Assembly (NCBI GenBank): GCA_028698585.1
Contig: JAQVWG010000001.1
Span: 184,200-245,561, forward strand
Direction of reading: 5' to 3'
Length of the DNA: 61,362 nucleotides
From: Clostridia bacterium
GTDB taxonomy: Bacteria > Bacillota > Clostridia > Christensenellales > CAG-314
The translations under genes were made by a program, and so were the position numbers. Under the pieces are notes generated by a model. The model had not been told where the DNA came from and made no database searches. It saw nothing but the letters and a program-made list of their open reading frames with translations. Below are positions 61,124 to 61,362 of this stretch, piece by piece (position 1 is the stretch's first letter; each line of letters opens with the position of its first letter).

Positions 61124-61362
61124 TAAATCCATAATTATCGCCCATTAGTGATGCACTTGGGTTGTCAATGAGCAATCCAAGGAAAAACTTGAATCCCTTA
61201 AGGATAAACTGACTGCTGAGCTGTCTAGAATACAAGATTTACTCAATAATAAGTAATAAATCCATAATTATCGCCCATTAGTGATGCACTTGGGTTGTCA
61301 ATGAGCAATCCAAGGAAAAACTTGAATCCCTTAAGGATAAACTGACTGCTGAGCTGTCTAGA
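61028..61362 (+). repeat. Tandem repeat of the last gene's 3' end, at least three copies
   Basis: GTTGTCAATGAGCAATCC starts copies at 61028 (in the gene), 61161 and 61294. The unit is 133 bases and spans the final ~32 codons, the stop and 37 bases of spacer. Copies 2 and 3 look identical to each other as far as the window goes and differ from copy 1 at only a few positions. The array is cut by the window end. Confidence 0.97.

Overview
This window looks like chromosomal DNA from a low-GC, anaerobic, probably gut-dwelling Firmicute of the class Clostridia. The evidence is NrdR, a single-chain class II glycyl-tRNA synthetase, SipW-type (ER-type) signal peptidases with matching signal peptides, type I c-di-GMP riboswitches, a V-type ATPase in place of an F-type one here, and clean TTGACA-17-TATAAT promoters. 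The standard genetic code fits every gene. No tRNA, rRNA, CRISPR array, transposase or phage gene was seen.

Layout. 1-14.2 kb is a housekeeping and metabolic stretch: a GH95-like glycoside hydrolase, nrdR, a uridine kinase-like fusion, rpsT (minus strand, with a long charged tail), glutamate racemase, an EF-G-like GTPase, a GalU-like nucleotidyltransferase, oligoendopeptidase F, a Dabb-domain protein and an ArsB/NhaD-type permease. 14.7-40.4 kb is the remarkable part, a c-di-GMP-controlled cell-surface locus (below). 41.1-51.1 kb is an apparent operon of Sua5, RpiB and a nine-subunit V-type ATPase whose K subunit carries the Na+-binding residues. 51.4-61.4 kb holds a DEDDh exonuclease, a eukaryote-style hexokinase, an unknown membrane-anchored protein (minus), an M29 aminopeptidase, glyS (minus), an MFS transporter, an XRE regulator, a 47-residue small protein and a repeat protein with an acidic segment.

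The surface locus. Two consensus promoters each lead into a type I c-di-GMP riboswitch. The first precedes two giant secreted repeat/LRR proteins and two smaller proteins with SipW-type signal peptides. The second precedes four related small secreted proteins that share a C-terminal WLEG-D-C motif. A third promoter serves a SipW-type peptidase, a membrane-anchored McrB-like AAA+ ATPase, a DUF2357-like protein with a very long repetitive coiled coil, a second SipW-type peptidase, and two GGDEF-EAL-like proteins, one with intact EAL phosphodiesterase residues and one degenerate. My reading is that c-di-GMP sets expression of a surface fibre/adhesin system whose own locus encodes the export peptidases, a possible ATP-driven assembly module and a c-di-GMP-degrading enzyme. 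Both riboswitch leaders carry a stack of three terminators. In the first, each terminator is preceded by its own copy of the aptamer 3' strand.

A second theme is tandem duplication of 100-200 bp segments, usually the 3' end of a gene plus its downstream spacer. It is visible at nine places in 61 kb, at all stages from near-identical to heavily decayed, and it explains much of the long spacer DNA.
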